The position numbers and the translations under genes are program-made. 24,140 nucleotides of DNA from JBHHZM01 sp046758065 (GTDB lineage Bacteria > Pseudomonadota > Alphaproteobacteria > JAAXGF01), in the NCBI GenBank assembly GCA_046758065.1, contig JBHHZM010000038.1, positions 1 to 24,140 of the forward strand. Reading direction: 5' to 3'. A model generated the notes under the pieces. The model worked only from the letters and a program-made list of their open reading frames with translations, searched no databases and had not been told where the DNA came from. Of this stretch, positions 1-7,595 are shown piece by piece. How positions within the stretch are numbered: the first letter of the stretch is position 1; each line of letters starts with the position of its first letter.

Positions 1-109
1 CAAAATATAGTGGCGAAGGTGCCTATCTAGTGGAGTCCGGTACCTTTTCATCCGCATTCTTTTGATCCAGGCCGGTTAGCAACCCACCTAATAACAGTCC
101 CAGAATTTG
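1..109. other. Non-matching 5' segment before truncated pyrD
   Basis: This stretch is clearly more AT-rich than everything after it and does not encode the PyrD residues that should precede the GGLSG motif; the pyrD frame meets a stop at 92-94. On the minus strand it can be read as a short hydrophobic peptide (MQILGLLLGGLLTGL, then a charged tail) ending in TAG near base 23. No terminal repeat or transposase remnant is visible. It is either the edge of an inserted element or an assembly chimera at a contig end; the sequence alone cannot separate these. Confidence 0.5.
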
Positions 110-409
110 CATCGCGACCAGCCGGGGGGTCTCAGCGGACGACCGCTGTTCGCGCGCTCGACCGCGCTGCTCTCCGACATGTACCGGCTCACCGGCGGTC
201 GTATCCCGCTGATCGGCGTCGGCGGAATCGCGAGCGCCGACGACGCCTACGCCAAGATCCGCGCCGGCGCCTCGCTGGTCCAGCTCTATACCGCGCTGGT
301 CTACCACGGCCCCGGTCTGGTCGGACGCATCAACGCCGGACTCATCCGGCGCCTCGGAACGGACGGATTCGCCTCCGTGGCCGACGCGGTGGGGGCGGAT
401 CATCGCTGA
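110..409 (+). CDS. pyrD: Dihydroorotate dehydrogenase (quinone), C-terminal fragment
   Basis: This is the last ~99 residues of class 2 dihydroorotate dehydrogenase, the membrane-associated FMN enzyme that oxidises dihydroorotate to orotate in pyrimidine synthesis and passes electrons to quinone. Visible are the conserved GGLSGRPLF segment, then RIPLIGVGGIAS and GASLVQLYTALVYHGPGL, which form the FMN-phosphate-binding end of the barrel. The protein should be about 350 residues, so roughly 250 N-terminal residues, including the catalytic serine region, are absent. An in-frame stop at 92-94 and the change of composition near base 110 show that homology stops there rather than at the window edge. 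It is a truncated gene or half of an assembly join. Identity of the fragment is secure; whether it is broken in the cell is not. Confidence 0.85.
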   Translation, partial: HRDQPGGLSGRPLFARSTALLSDMYRLTGGRIPLIGVGGIASADDAYAKIRAGASLVQLYTALVYHGPGLVGRINAGLIRRLGTDGFASVADAVGADHR

Positions 410-442
410 ATTACGCTATACGTCGCCGACATTCGGCTTTCA

Positions 443-458
443 TTAACCTTCTTTCAAG
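443..458 (+). promoter_or_regulatory. CtrA-like box, one mismatch
   Basis: TTAA-CCTTCTT-TCAAG fits the alphaproteobacterial CtrA site TTAA-N7-TTAAC with one mismatch in the second half. It lies 47 bases before the ATG of a TipF-like EAL protein. Caulobacter tipF belongs to the flagellar/cell-cycle circuit, which makes the match plausible, but a single imperfect site is weak evidence. Confidence 0.3.
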
Positions 459-504
459 CGTTGTGGGGGCAGGCTCTGGCCAAGCGTCACTTGCCCGGTC
501 CGCC

Positions 505-1701
505 ATGCCCGTCATCGCCCACGGCCTCATCGCCGCCTTCTACGTCGCGCTCGCCGTCGGCGTGGTGTTCGGACTGATTCACGGCGGCGTCGGCATCGAG
601 CCGCCGCTGGCGGCGGCGATGGGCGCCGCGGTGGGGCTCGCCGGCGCCCTCGTCCATCAGGTCTTCGTCCGCCTGCGCCGCGACCGCGTGCTCGACGACA
701 TGCTCGCTGCGCTGCGCGGCTCGCAGGGCGAGATGGTCGCGGCACTGGGCGTGGCGCGGGACGAACTGCGCACCCTGATGGCCTCGTTCGAGGAAGCGAA
801 AGAGAACCTGCCGGGCCGCGGCTACGGCGAGCTCGCCGCCGAGATGCGGGTGCTCGAAACCTTGCTGCGCCAGGCCGCGCCGCAGCCGGCCGAGGACGGG
901 CAACCGGCGACGCCGCGCGCCATACCGGGTCCAACCGCGCCGCGCCGCGACGTCGCGGCCGAAGAGGCGATCGCCATCATTCGCGACGCGCTCGCCAACA
1001 GTCGCGTCGACGTCTATCTCCAGCCCGTGGTCAGCCTGCCCCAGCGCAAGACCGCGTTCTACGAGACGTTCTCGCGGCTGCGCGCCGCCGACGGCGCCGA
1101 GCTCGAACCCGGCCGATATCTCTCCATCGCCGAGGAAACCGGACTGATCACGGCGATCGACAACAACCTGCTGTTCCGCTGCATCCAGATCGTGCGCAAG
1201 GTCCAGCGCCGCAAACTCAAGCTCGGCTTCTTCTGCAACCTCTCGCCTCACACGCTGCGCGACACCTCGTTCTTCCCCGAGTTCATCGATTTCATGGAAC
1301 GGAACGAGCGCCTGGCGCCCAGTCTGATCTTCGAGTTTCCGCAAGCCGATCTCGCCAGCCACAACGCGCAGATCGCCCTTCACCTCGACCGTCTCGCGAG
1401 CATGGGTTTCCGGTTCTCGATCGACCGGGTCGAGACGCTCGACTTCGATGTCGAGGCGCTCGTCGCCCGCCATGTCACCTTCGTCAAGGTCGACGCCGGC
1501 ATGCTGCTGAACAGGATCGGCGATTCCCGGGGCGCGCTCGAACTGCACCGCATGAAGCGTAGCCTCGATCGCGCCGGCATCTACCTCGTGGTCGAAAAGA
1601 TCGAGGAGGAAAGCCAGGTCGTCGAACTGCTCGACTTCGGCATCGACTTCGGTCAGGGCTATCTGTTCGATCCGCCGAGGCTGAGCCGCGAGGGCGAATA
1701 G
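505..1701 (+). CDS. TipF-like membrane protein with degenerate EAL domain
   Basis: The 398-residue protein has a hydrophobic N-terminus with two probable membrane segments (about residues 4-25 and 32-53), a charged, probably coiled-coil stretch to about 110, and an EAL domain from about 155 to the end. The domain is degenerate: the EAL signature reads YETFSRL, the usual DDFG motif reads SIDRVET, and the KID motif is VKVD. The NLSP segment, the glutamates in FEFPQ and VEKIEE, and the GQGYLF end remain. Loss of the second metal-binding aspartate argues against phosphodiesterase activity and for a c-di-GMP receptor. The layout matches TipF, a c-di-GMP-binding flagellar factor of Caulobacter. ATG 505 is chosen because it leads directly into the first membrane segment; GTG 463 in frame adds 14 residues. 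No flagellar gene is nearby, so TipF function is inferred. Confidence 0.75.
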   Translation: MPVIAHGLIAAFYVALAVGVVFGLIHGGVGIEPPLAAAMGAAVGLAGALVHQVFVRLRRDRVLDDMLAALRGSQGEMVAALGVARDELRTLMASFEEAKENLPGRGYGELAAEMRVLETLLRQAAPQPAEDGQPATPRAIPGPTAPRRDVAAEEAIAIIRDALANSRVDVYLQPVVSLPQRKTAFYETFSRLRAADGAELEPGRYLSIAEETGLITAIDNNLLFRCIQIVRKVQRRKLKLGFFCNLSPHTLRDTSFFPEFIDFMERNERLAPSLIFEFPQADLASHNAQIALHLDRLASMGFRFSIDRVETLDFDVEALVARHVTFVKVDAGMLLNRIGDSRGALELHRMKRSLDRAGIYLVVEKIEEESQVVELLDFGIDFGQGYLFDPPRLSREGE

Positions 1702-1720
1702 GCGCCGCGCTTCCGGCGCC
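1701..1720 (+). terminator. GC hairpin after EAL gene
   Basis: A perfect 7-bp stem, GGCGCCG/CGGCGCC with a 6-base loop, begins on the last base of the EAL gene's stop codon. No T-run follows, so it may be a weak or factor-dependent terminator or an mRNA-stabilising 3' hairpin. Confidence 0.45.
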
Positions 1721-1727
1721 GGTCTTA

Positions 1728-1796
1728 GGGATTTCCCGCTTTTCCTCGATTTCGCGCCGTGGCACAACGCGCCATGCCTGTCCGCCGGGAAATCCC
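1728..1796. repeat. Inverted repeat GGGATTTCCCG / CGGGAAATCCC
   Basis: Two perfect 11-base arms, at 1728-1738 and 1786-1796, are separated by 47 bases. The right arm ends 3 bases before the ATG of the HAD hydrolase and so covers its ribosome-binding region. It could be a paired operator or a long hairpin that hides the start site. No known regulator is recognised for it. Confidence 0.45.
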
Positions 1797-1799
1797 GAC

Positions 1800-2684
1800 A
1801 TGACCGTTCCGCTGGTTTCCGGCGTCGCGCCGCTCGCCGATGCCTACGACGGGTTTATCCTCGATCTCTGGGGCGTGGTGCACGACGGCGCGGCGCCCTA
1901 TCCCGGCGTGCTCGACTGCCTGCGCCGGCTGCGCGCGGCGGGCAAACGCATCGTCCTGTTGTCGAACGCGCCCCGCCTTGCGCCGCGCGCCGCGGCGGTT
2001 CTGCGCCGCATGGGGCTCGACGACGCGCTCTACGACCGGCTCGTCACCTCGGGCGACGCCACGCGCGCGGCGTTCGAATCGCTCGACGATCCGTGGTACG
2101 CGGCGCTCGGGCGGCGTTATCTGTTTCTCGGCAAGCCGGCCGACGCCGACCTGCTCGACGGCCTCGGCTACGCGGCGGTCGACGATCTCGCCGCGGCCGA
2201 CTTCCTGCTCGACACCGGGCTCGCCGAACGGGCCGACGGCGGCAAGGGCGAAGTCGACGACTACCGCGACGTGCTGCGCCGCGCCGCCGCGCGCGGGCTG
2301 CCGATGGTCTGCGCCAACCCGGACCTGGCGGCCATCCGGGCGGGCGCGAGCGAGGCCTGCGCCGGCGCGCTCGCCGCGGCCTACGCCGCGCTCGGCGGCG
2401 CGGTCGGCTACCGCGGCAAGCCGTACCCGGAGGTCTACGAACTGTGCTTCGCCGCGCTCGACGGCGTGGCGCGGGATCGCGTGCTCGCGGTCGGCGACAG
2501 TCTCGCCACCGATATCGCCGGCGCCGGCGCCGTCGGCCTCGATTCGCTGCTGGTGACCGGCGGGCTGCTCGCCCACGCCTGGGGGCTCGGGCGCGAGACG
2601 CCGCCCGATCCCGCCCGCCTCGCCGCGGCTTGCGCCGACGCCGGCGCGATACCCACCGCAGCGATTCCGCGCCTGGTGTGGTAG
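1800..2684 (+). CDS. HAD-superfamily subfamily IIA hydrolase (TIGR01459-like)
   Basis: A 294-residue cytoplasmic phosphatase-like protein. Motif I is ILDLWGVVHDG (Asp22 nucleophile, with Trp24 where the second Asp of DxD usually lies, as is normal in this alphaproteobacterial family). Motif II follows as IVLLSNAPR, then a capping domain to about residue 200, the GKPYPEVYE segment carrying the conserved lysine, and AVGDSLATDIAGA with the acidic motif IV. HAD-IIA relatives include NagD and 4-nitrophenylphosphatase-like enzymes, but the substrate of this branch is unknown. ATG 1800 is the first start and overlaps no neighbour. The gene follows the EAL gene in the same direction after 98 bases but may have its own signals (hairpin and inverted repeat between them). 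Family assignment is confident; biological role is not. Confidence 0.85.
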   Translation: MTVPLVSGVAPLADAYDGFILDLWGVVHDGAAPYPGVLDCLRRLRAAGKRIVLLSNAPRLAPRAAAVLRRMGLDDALYDRLVTSGDATRAAFESLDDPWYAALGRRYLFLGKPADADLLDGLGYAAVDDLAAADFLLDTGLAERADGGKGEVDDYRDVLRRAAARGLPMVCANPDLAAIRAGASEACAGALAAAYAALGGAVGYRGKPYPEVYELCFAALDGVARDRVLAVGDSLATDIAGAGAVGLDSLLVTGGLLAHAWGLGRETPPDPARLAAACADAGAIPTAAIPRLVW

Positions 2685-2856
2685 AGGCGCGCCGGAAACC
2701 GCTAGAACCCCAACGAAGACCTTCACCGACGGATTGCCGAAGCAGACCAAAACGAAGAAGATGGAGAAGACGGAAACGAATAAAGTCGCTTGATCACCCC
2801 CACCTCTGCGCATGCGCGTGGAAACGGGGCGGCTGCGTCAGCCATCAGCCCGCTAA

Positions 2857-2881
2857 GAGCCGACGTTCGGAGCGTCGGCTC
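2857..2881. terminator. 9-bp hairpin between convergent genes
   Basis: GAGCCGACG and CGTCGGCTC form a perfect stem around a 7-base loop. It lies in the 252-base gap (2685-2936) between the converging HAD gene and the cpdA-dctP operon, 56 bases past the latter's last stop, so it may end both transcripts. It has no T-run. The rest of the gap shows only a purine-rich stretch (about 2740-2790) and no supported gene. Confidence 0.5.
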
Positions 2882-2936
2882 GGCAGGATTGCAAACCGGG
2901 ACACGCCCTTCCGGTCTGCGCCCGTAAACGGACGCC

Positions 2937-3596
2937 CTAGCGGGCGACATGCGCCGCGATCGCGCGCGCGAGAGCGCCCAGCTTGCCTTCGAGATAGACC
3001 AGGCGCTTGCACAAGTAGCGCGCCTCGTCGTCGAAGTCCTCGTAGGCGCGCGACTGCCAGAAGCGCTGTTCTTCGAGGCGCTTGCGCTCGGCCTCGCTGG
3101 CGGCGGCGCCGTCGTAGGGCAACGCGCGGTAACGGGTCTCGGTCTCGGCCATCACGTCGGCGAGCAGCCGGCGCTTGGCCGTGAACTCCCAGACGCCGGC
3201 GACCGCGAAGCGCCGGTAGACGTTGATCTCCTCGATCAGCCCGGCGACCAAAAGGATCAACCGCCGCCGCCGGTCGTCGCCGAGCGCCGCGGCGAAGCGG
3301 TCGATCTCGCGCACGCCCTGATCGGGGCTGGTTTCCGGGCTGGCGAGACGCTCGGCGAGCTTGCGCACGGCGGGATCGTCGCGCCAGCGTTGCCGCGCGT
3401 CGCCGAGTTCGGGTCCGGTCCAGACCGCGGCGGCGGCGAGTGCCGGCCGGTAGCCCCCCCGGCACGGCCAGTCGGCCTCGCCGAGCCCGCTGTCCGCTTG
3501 CTGCGCGACGGCCGGCGCCGCGGCCAGCGCGCCGGCGACGAGTCCGGCAACGAGTCTGGCCGCGAGGACGGCGGTGGCGATTGCTCGGCGAGTCAT
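2937..3596 (-). CDS. Secreted protein of unknown function, downstream of dctP
   Basis: A 219-residue protein with a clear Sec signal peptide (MTRRAIATAVLAARLVAGLVAG, then ALAAAPAVAQQ, cleavage after about residue 31). The mature part is charged and mostly helical: an ADWPCRGGYRP segment near the start, a WTGPELGDARQRW stretch, and a long helical region with RYLCKRLVYLEGKLGALARAI at the C-terminus. The two cysteines (in PCRGG and YLCKR) could form a disulfide in the periplasm. The family is not recognised. It starts 20 bases after the DctP-like gene on the same strand with AGGAAAG before its ATG, so it is almost certainly the last gene of the cpdA-dctP operon and may act with that binding protein. 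That link is inference. Confidence 0.7.
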   Translation of the reverse strand: MTRRAIATAVLAARLVAGLVAGALAAAPAVAQQADSGLGEADWPCRGGYRPALAAAAVWTGPELGDARQRWRDDPAVRKLAERLASPETSPDQGVREIDRFAAALGDDRRRRLILLVAGLIEEINVYRRFAVAGVWEFTAKRRLLADVMAETETRYRALPYDGAAASEAERKRLEEQRFWQSRAYEDFDDEARYLCKRLVYLEGKLGALARAIAAHVAR

Positions 3597-3616
3597 CGGC
3601 TTTTCTTTCCTCAGGC

Positions 3617-4666
3617 CTATTCGGTCTCGCGCAATACTTCGAAGCGGGCGATCGCGGCGCGGGCGGCGGCGAGCAGGGCGGCGCCGTCTTCGCCGGCGGC
3701 GTCGCGCTCGGCGATCCAGTCATCGATCGCGGGTTGTGCGGCGGCGCGCCAGCGGCGCAGCTCGCGGTCGCCCAGCCGGTAGAACACCTGGCCTGCGACC
3801 CGGCCCCGCTTGAGGTCCAGCTTCTCGACCGCATCGAAGGTGCGTCCGACCCGGTCGGCGAGCGCGGGCCCGGCGCTGTCGTCGATCACCCGCTTGAGCG
3901 CGTCGGGGAGCGCCTCGTAGCGCGCCTTGTTCATTGCCAGCATGTAAAGCGTGACGAACAGACCGGGCGGGCGCCCGGGGGCGGCGTGGAACCGGGCGCT
4001 CGCGGCGACGCCCGCGGGCAGCGCCTCGCCGAACGAAAGCAGCGCGCCGTCGATCCGCCCGTCGGCGAGCGCGGCGGCCGCTTCGGCGGGGCCCGCAAGC
4101 GTCACCGGAACCGCGCCCCATGCGGCGAGCGCGGCGCGTATCCGGCTGGTCGGGGCGTACAGCGTCTTGCCGCGCAGGTCTTCGAGGCGGCGCATCGGCG
4201 TCCCCGCGCCGTGCAGCCAGAGCGGCGCGCCGGCGTGCAGCAGGATGACGTGCAGATCGGCGAACTCGGAGGCGAGCGGTCCGCGCAGCGATTCCTCCGC
4301 CGCCTGGCTCGCGACCTCGGCCGAACCGGCCATGAAGGGCAGCTCGAACACCTCGCTCGCCGGATAGCGTCCCGGCACGGACCCCGGCGCGGTCCAGACC
4401 AGATCGGCGCGGCCGTCGTCGAGTGCGGCGAGCAGATCGGGCGTCTCGGCGGACGGACGGGGCTCGACGACGATCTCGAGACGGCCTTTCGAGCGGGCCT
4501 TGATCTCCTGTGCCCAGGGCTTGAGAAACAGCGTATGCGCCGGCGATTTGGGCGAGGCGGCATGAAACAGCCGCAGCTCGACGGGCTCGGCGCGCGCGGC
4601 ACCGGTCAGGACGCAGAACGCGAGCCCGGCGAGCGCGGCGCCGCGACGGCGGGTGCCGCGACCCAC
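3617..4666 (-). CDS. TRAP-type (DctP family) substrate-binding protein
   Basis: A periplasmic binding protein of the TRAP transporter DctP family, about 349 residues. After a signal peptide (RGTRRRGAALAGLAFCVLTGAARA) it shows the family's N-terminal strand VELRLFHAASPKSPAH, a WAQEIKARSKGRLEIVV segment, ASEVFELPFMAGSAE, MRRLEDLRGKTLYAPTS and the C-terminal helical region. In the family a conserved arginine binds the substrate carboxylate; SRIRAAL after the LRGKTLYAPT motif is the likely place. I chose GTG 4666 because it gives a normal short signal-peptide n-region, has GGAG upstream and starts 5 bases past the cpdA stop. ATG 4696 would add ten residues and overlap cpdA by 26 bases. No DctQ or DctM membrane subunit is present here, so it is an orphan or its permease is elsewhere. 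Ligand unknown. Confidence 0.82.
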   Translation of the reverse strand: MGRGTRRRGAALAGLAFCVLTGAARAEPVELRLFHAASPKSPAHTLFLKPWAQEIKARSKGRLEIVVEPRPSAETPDLLAALDDGRADLVWTAPGSVPGRYPASEVFELPFMAGSAEVASQAAEESLRGPLASEFADLHVILLHAGAPLWLHGAGTPMRRLEDLRGKTLYAPTSRIRAALAAWGAVPVTLAGPAEAAAALADGRIDGALLSFGEALPAGVAASARFHAAPGRPPGLFVTLYMLAMNKARYEALPDALKRVIDDSAGPALADRVGRTFDAVEKLDLKRGRVAGQVFYRLGDRELRRWRAAAQPAIDDWIAERDAAGEDGAALLAAARAAIARFEVLRETE

Positions 4667-4670
4667 GGCG

Positions 4671-5447
4671 CTACGAATCTCCGGGCGCGCCGGCATCGAG
4701 CCAACGGACCGCGCTATCGATCGCGCCGTCGGCGTGCAGCGTGAACCGCCGGTAGGCGGGCGGCTCGTCGGCGACGGCGAGCGCGTCCGCGGCGTCGCGC
4801 GCGAACTGGAAGCAGGTCGCCGGCGCGCCGAACAGGCGCACGCCGCTGCGCGCGCCCTCGAAGGGCTGATGAATATGCCCCCAGACCAGGCCGCGGACCT
4901 GCGGATGGCGGTCGAGCACCGCGAACAGGTCCTCGGGATTGGCGAGACTCACGAAGTCCGTCCAGGCGCCGCCCACCGCGACCGGATGGTGGTGCAGGCA
5001 GACCAGCGCGTGGCGCTCGCGGCAGGCGGCCAGCGCGGCGTCGAGCGCGGCGAGTTCGGCGGTCGGCAGATGGCCGTCGTCCTGGCCCGCGACCGTCGAA
5101 TCGAGAAAGACGATCTGCCAGCCGTCGCGGCGCAGCGACCGGATCACGTGGATGCCGTCGCCGGGCATCGTTTCGGCGAGGACGCCGGCATCGTCATGGT
5201 TGCCGGGTAGGCAATACACCGGCGCGCCGAGTCGGCCGAACAGCGCCTTGACCCGGCGATAGGATGCGGCGCTGCCGTCCTGCGACAAGTCGCCCGTCGC
5301 GAGCACCAGTTCGGGCGCGTCGTCGCGAACCCGCGCGATCACCGCGGCCAGCGTCGCATCGGTATCGACCCCGCGCAGCCGCTCGGCGGGATCGGCGAGC
5401 AGGTGACAGTCGCTGATCTGGATCAGGCGTATGCCGTCGGCGGCCAT
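4671..5447 (-). CDS. cpdA: 3',5'-cyclic-AMP phosphodiesterase
   Basis: A 258-residue class III (calcineurin-like) cyclic nucleotide phosphodiesterase that hydrolyses cAMP to AMP in the cytoplasm. All metal-binding motifs are present: ISDCHL (Asp13, His15), TGDLSQDGS (Asp53), LPGNHD (Asn83, His84), LHHHP (near His153) and WGHIH (His191, His193). The spacing and the HHHPVAVGGAWTD and CFQF segments closely follow E. coli CpdA (Icc). ATG 5447 has a GGGAGG sequence about 12 bases upstream. It is the first gene of a three-gene minus-strand operon with the DctP-like protein and the secreted protein, and is divergent from the aminopeptidase. An effect on cAMP-CRP signalling is the family expectation, not shown here. 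Confidence 0.9.
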   Translation of the reverse strand: MAADGIRLIQISDCHLLADPAERLRGVDTDATLAAVIARVRDDAPELVLATGDLSQDGSAASYRRVKALFGRLGAPVYCLPGNHDDAGVLAETMPGDGIHVIRSLRRDGWQIVFLDSTVAGQDDGHLPTAELAALDAALAACRERHALVCLHHHPVAVGGAWTDFVSLANPEDLFAVLDRHPQVRGLVWGHIHQPFEGARSGVRLFGAPATCFQFARDAADALAVADEPPAYRRFTLHADGAIDSAVRWLDAGAPGDS

Positions 5448-5558
5448 CGCCGGCGCGTCCTCCCTCGGTTTCCCCGGAACGAGAGGCGATCATAGTGGCG
5501 TCTGGCCAAAGCCTCAACGCGGCGCTAAGTTGCCCTGCACCCAGCCTGATCCGTAACG

Positions 5559-7595
5559 ATGCCCGCACCGCCCAGCCCCGACGACGCCGAACTCGCCCGC
5601 CTGCTTGAAGACGCCGGCGCGACGCTGACGCCCGCCGAACTCCGCGCGCTCGTCGCCGGCGTCGCGGCGGCGCCTGCGGGCTTCGACGCCGACGCCTGGA
5701 TGGGTCTCGTCGCGTCCCGGGTCGGTGACGCGCTCAGGCAGGCGCTGCGCGCACTCGTGGCCGAAATGCGCGCCGCCCGCGACGACGGTCTCGGCGCGAG
5801 TCCGGCGCCTCCCGAACGGCTGGCCGCGCTGCGCGCCGAGCTCGCGCGCCGCGGACTCGACGGCTTCATCGTGCCGCGCGCCGATCCGCATCACAGCGAA
5901 TACATCCCGCGCGACGCCGAGCGTCTCCAGTGGCTCACCGGCTTCACCGGTTCGGCGGGCGTCGCCGTGGTGCTCGCCGACCGCGCCGCCGTCTTCGTCG
6001 ACGGGCGCTACACGTTGCAGGTCGAATCGCAGGTGAACCGCGATCTCTTCGAACGCCGCCATGTCACCGACGATCCCCCGCACGACTGGGTGGCCGGTCA
6101 TTTGGCACGCGGCGGGCGGCTCGGTTACGACCCGTGGCTGCACACGCCGGACGGTCTGGCGCGCTACCGCACGGCCTGCGCGAAGGCGGGCGGCGCGCTT
6201 GTCGCCTGCGACGGCAACCCGCTCGATGCGGTCTGGCGCGACCGTCCGCCGGCGCCGCTCGCGCCGGTGGTGCCTCACGATGAACGGTTCGCCGGCGCCG
6301 CCGCCGCCGACAAGCGCGCCCGCATCGCCGCCGGGCTGCGCGAGGCGGGCGTCGGCGCCTGCGTCGTGTCGGCGCCCGATTCGGTCGCCTGGCTGCTCAA
6401 TATTCGCGGCGGCGACGTCCCCTGCAGCCCCTTCCCGCTCGGTTTCGCCATCGTCCACGACGACGCCCGCGTCGACCTGTTCGTCGATCGCCGCAAGCTC
6501 GCGCCCGACCTCGTCCGGCATCTCGGCCCCGACGTGCGCCTGCGCGCGCCCGACGACCTCGGTCCGGCGCTCGACGCGCTGGTAAAAGGCGGCCAAGCGG
6601 TGCAGGCCGATCCCGCCGGCACTTCGGCCTGGGTGTTCGAGCGCGTGGCGCAGGCGGGCGGCGAGGTGCGCCGCGCCGCCGATCCCTGCGCCTTGCCCAA
6701 GGCGTGCAAGACCGACACCGAGCTCGCCGGGACGCGCGCCGCCCACCGCCGCGACGGCGCCGCGCTCACCCGTTTCCTGTGCTGGTTCGCCGCGACCGCA
6801 CCGCGGGGCGAGCTCACCGAGATGGCCGCGGCCGAGCGTCTCTACGCGCTGCGCGCCGAGAACGAGCACTACCGCGGCCCGAGCTTTCCCACCATCGCCG
6901 GCGCCGGACCCAACGGCGCCATCGTGCATTACCGGGCGAGCGCCGAATCGGACCGGCGGATCGTTCCGGATACCCTGCTGCTGCTCGATTCGGGCGGGCA
7001 GTATCTCGACGGCACGACCGATGTCACGCGCACCGTCGCGATCGGCACGCCGAGCGCCGAACAGCGCCGGCATTTCACCGCCGTGCTCAAGGGGCATATC
7101 GCACTCGCCGCGGCGCGTTTTCCGGTCGGCACCACCGGAATCCAGCTCGACACGCTGGCGCGTCAGGCGCTGTGGCGGATGGGCCTCGATTACGATCACG
7201 GCACCGGGCACGGCGTGGGCAGCTATCTCGGCGTGCACGAGGGTCCGCAGCGCATCAGCAAGCTGCCCAATACGGTCGCGCTCAGGCCCGGCATGATCGT
7301 CTCCAACGAGCCCGGCTACTACAAAACGAACGCCTACGGCATCCGCATCGAGAACCTGGTCTGCGTCGTCGAAGCGAGCGACATTGCCGGGGCCGAGCGC
7401 GACATGCTCGGTTTCGAGACGCTAACGCTTGCACCCATCGACCGAGCGCTGGTCGTGCCCGATCGGCTCACCGCCGAAGAGATCGCCTGGCTCGACGCCT
7501 ATCACGCGCGGGTCCGCGAGACGCTTTCACCGCTGCTCGACGCCGAAACCGCCCGCTGGCTCGCCGAGGTGACCCGGCCGGTCGCGGACGGCTAA
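5559..7595 (+). CDS. Xaa-Pro aminopeptidase (M24B, three-domain type) with N-terminal extension
   Basis: A 678-residue aminopeptidase P-type metallopeptidase that removes the N-terminal residue from peptides with proline in second place. Two creatinase-like N-domains (from PERLAALRAEL at about residue 86) precede the pita-bread catalytic domain. The five metal ligands are all in place: Asp477 and Asp488 in DSGGQYLDGTTD, His551 in GTGHGVG, Glu584 in SNEPGYY and Glu598 in RIENL; proton-shuttling histidines are expected nearby (HYRA, GVHEGP). Length and the LTGFTGSAG segment match the long XPNPEP1/AmpP-like branch. The first ~85 residues, with a helical LRQALRALVAEMRAARDD stretch, are not part of the usual enzyme. 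ATG 5559 is the first start; ATG 5767, inside the frame, would remove most of the extension. The stop overlaps that of the converging regulator by 2 bases. Confidence 0.88.
   Translation: MPAPPSPDDAELARLLEDAGATLTPAELRALVAGVAAAPAGFDADAWMGLVASRVGDALRQALRALVAEMRAARDDGLGASPAPPERLAALRAELARRGLDGFIVPRADPHHSEYIPRDAERLQWLTGFTGSAGVAVVLADRAAVFVDGRYTLQVESQVNRDLFERRHVTDDPPHDWVAGHLARGGRLGYDPWLHTPDGLARYRTACAKAGGALVACDGNPLDAVWRDRPPAPLAPVVPHDERFAGAAAADKRARIAAGLREAGVGACVVSAPDSVAWLLNIRGGDVPCSPFPLGFAIVHDDARVDLFVDRRKLAPDLVRHLGPDVRLRAPDDLGPALDALVKGGQAVQADPAGTSAWVFERVAQAGGEVRRAADPCALPKACKTDTELAGTRAAHRRDGAALTRFLCWFAATAPRGELTEMAAAERLYALRAENEHYRGPSFPTIAGAGPNGAIVHYRASAESDRRIVPDTLLLLDSGGQYLDGTTDVTRTVAIGTPSAEQRRHFTAVLKGHIALAAARFPVGTTGIQLDTLARQALWRMGLDYDHGTGHGVGSYLGVHEGPQRISKLPNTVALRPGMIVSNEPGYYKTNAYGIRIENLVCVVEASDIAGAERDMLGFETLTLAPIDRALVVPDRLTAEEIAWLDAYHARVRETLSPLLDAETARWLAEVTRPVADG

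Noticed and set aside
487..1767. Long open frame on the minus strand opposite the EAL gene (about 426 codons)
   Set aside because: Arginine- and alanine-rich without any family pattern; it is the antisense shadow of a GC-rich gene. The same applies to long frames opposite the HAD, pepP, hemA and Fe-S protein genes.
2723..2813. Hydrophobic reading on the minus strand (ATLFVSVFSIFFVLVCFG) in the gap after the HAD gene
   Set aside because: It comes from a purine-rich tract on the plus strand and runs straight into the antisense of the HAD gene. No ribosome-binding site or family support.
5413..5426. CTGATCTGGATCAG, resembling an FNR box, at the start of cpdA
   Set aside because: It lies inside the coding codons for LIQIS, both outer bases differ from the consensus, and the family sequence itself demands these codons.
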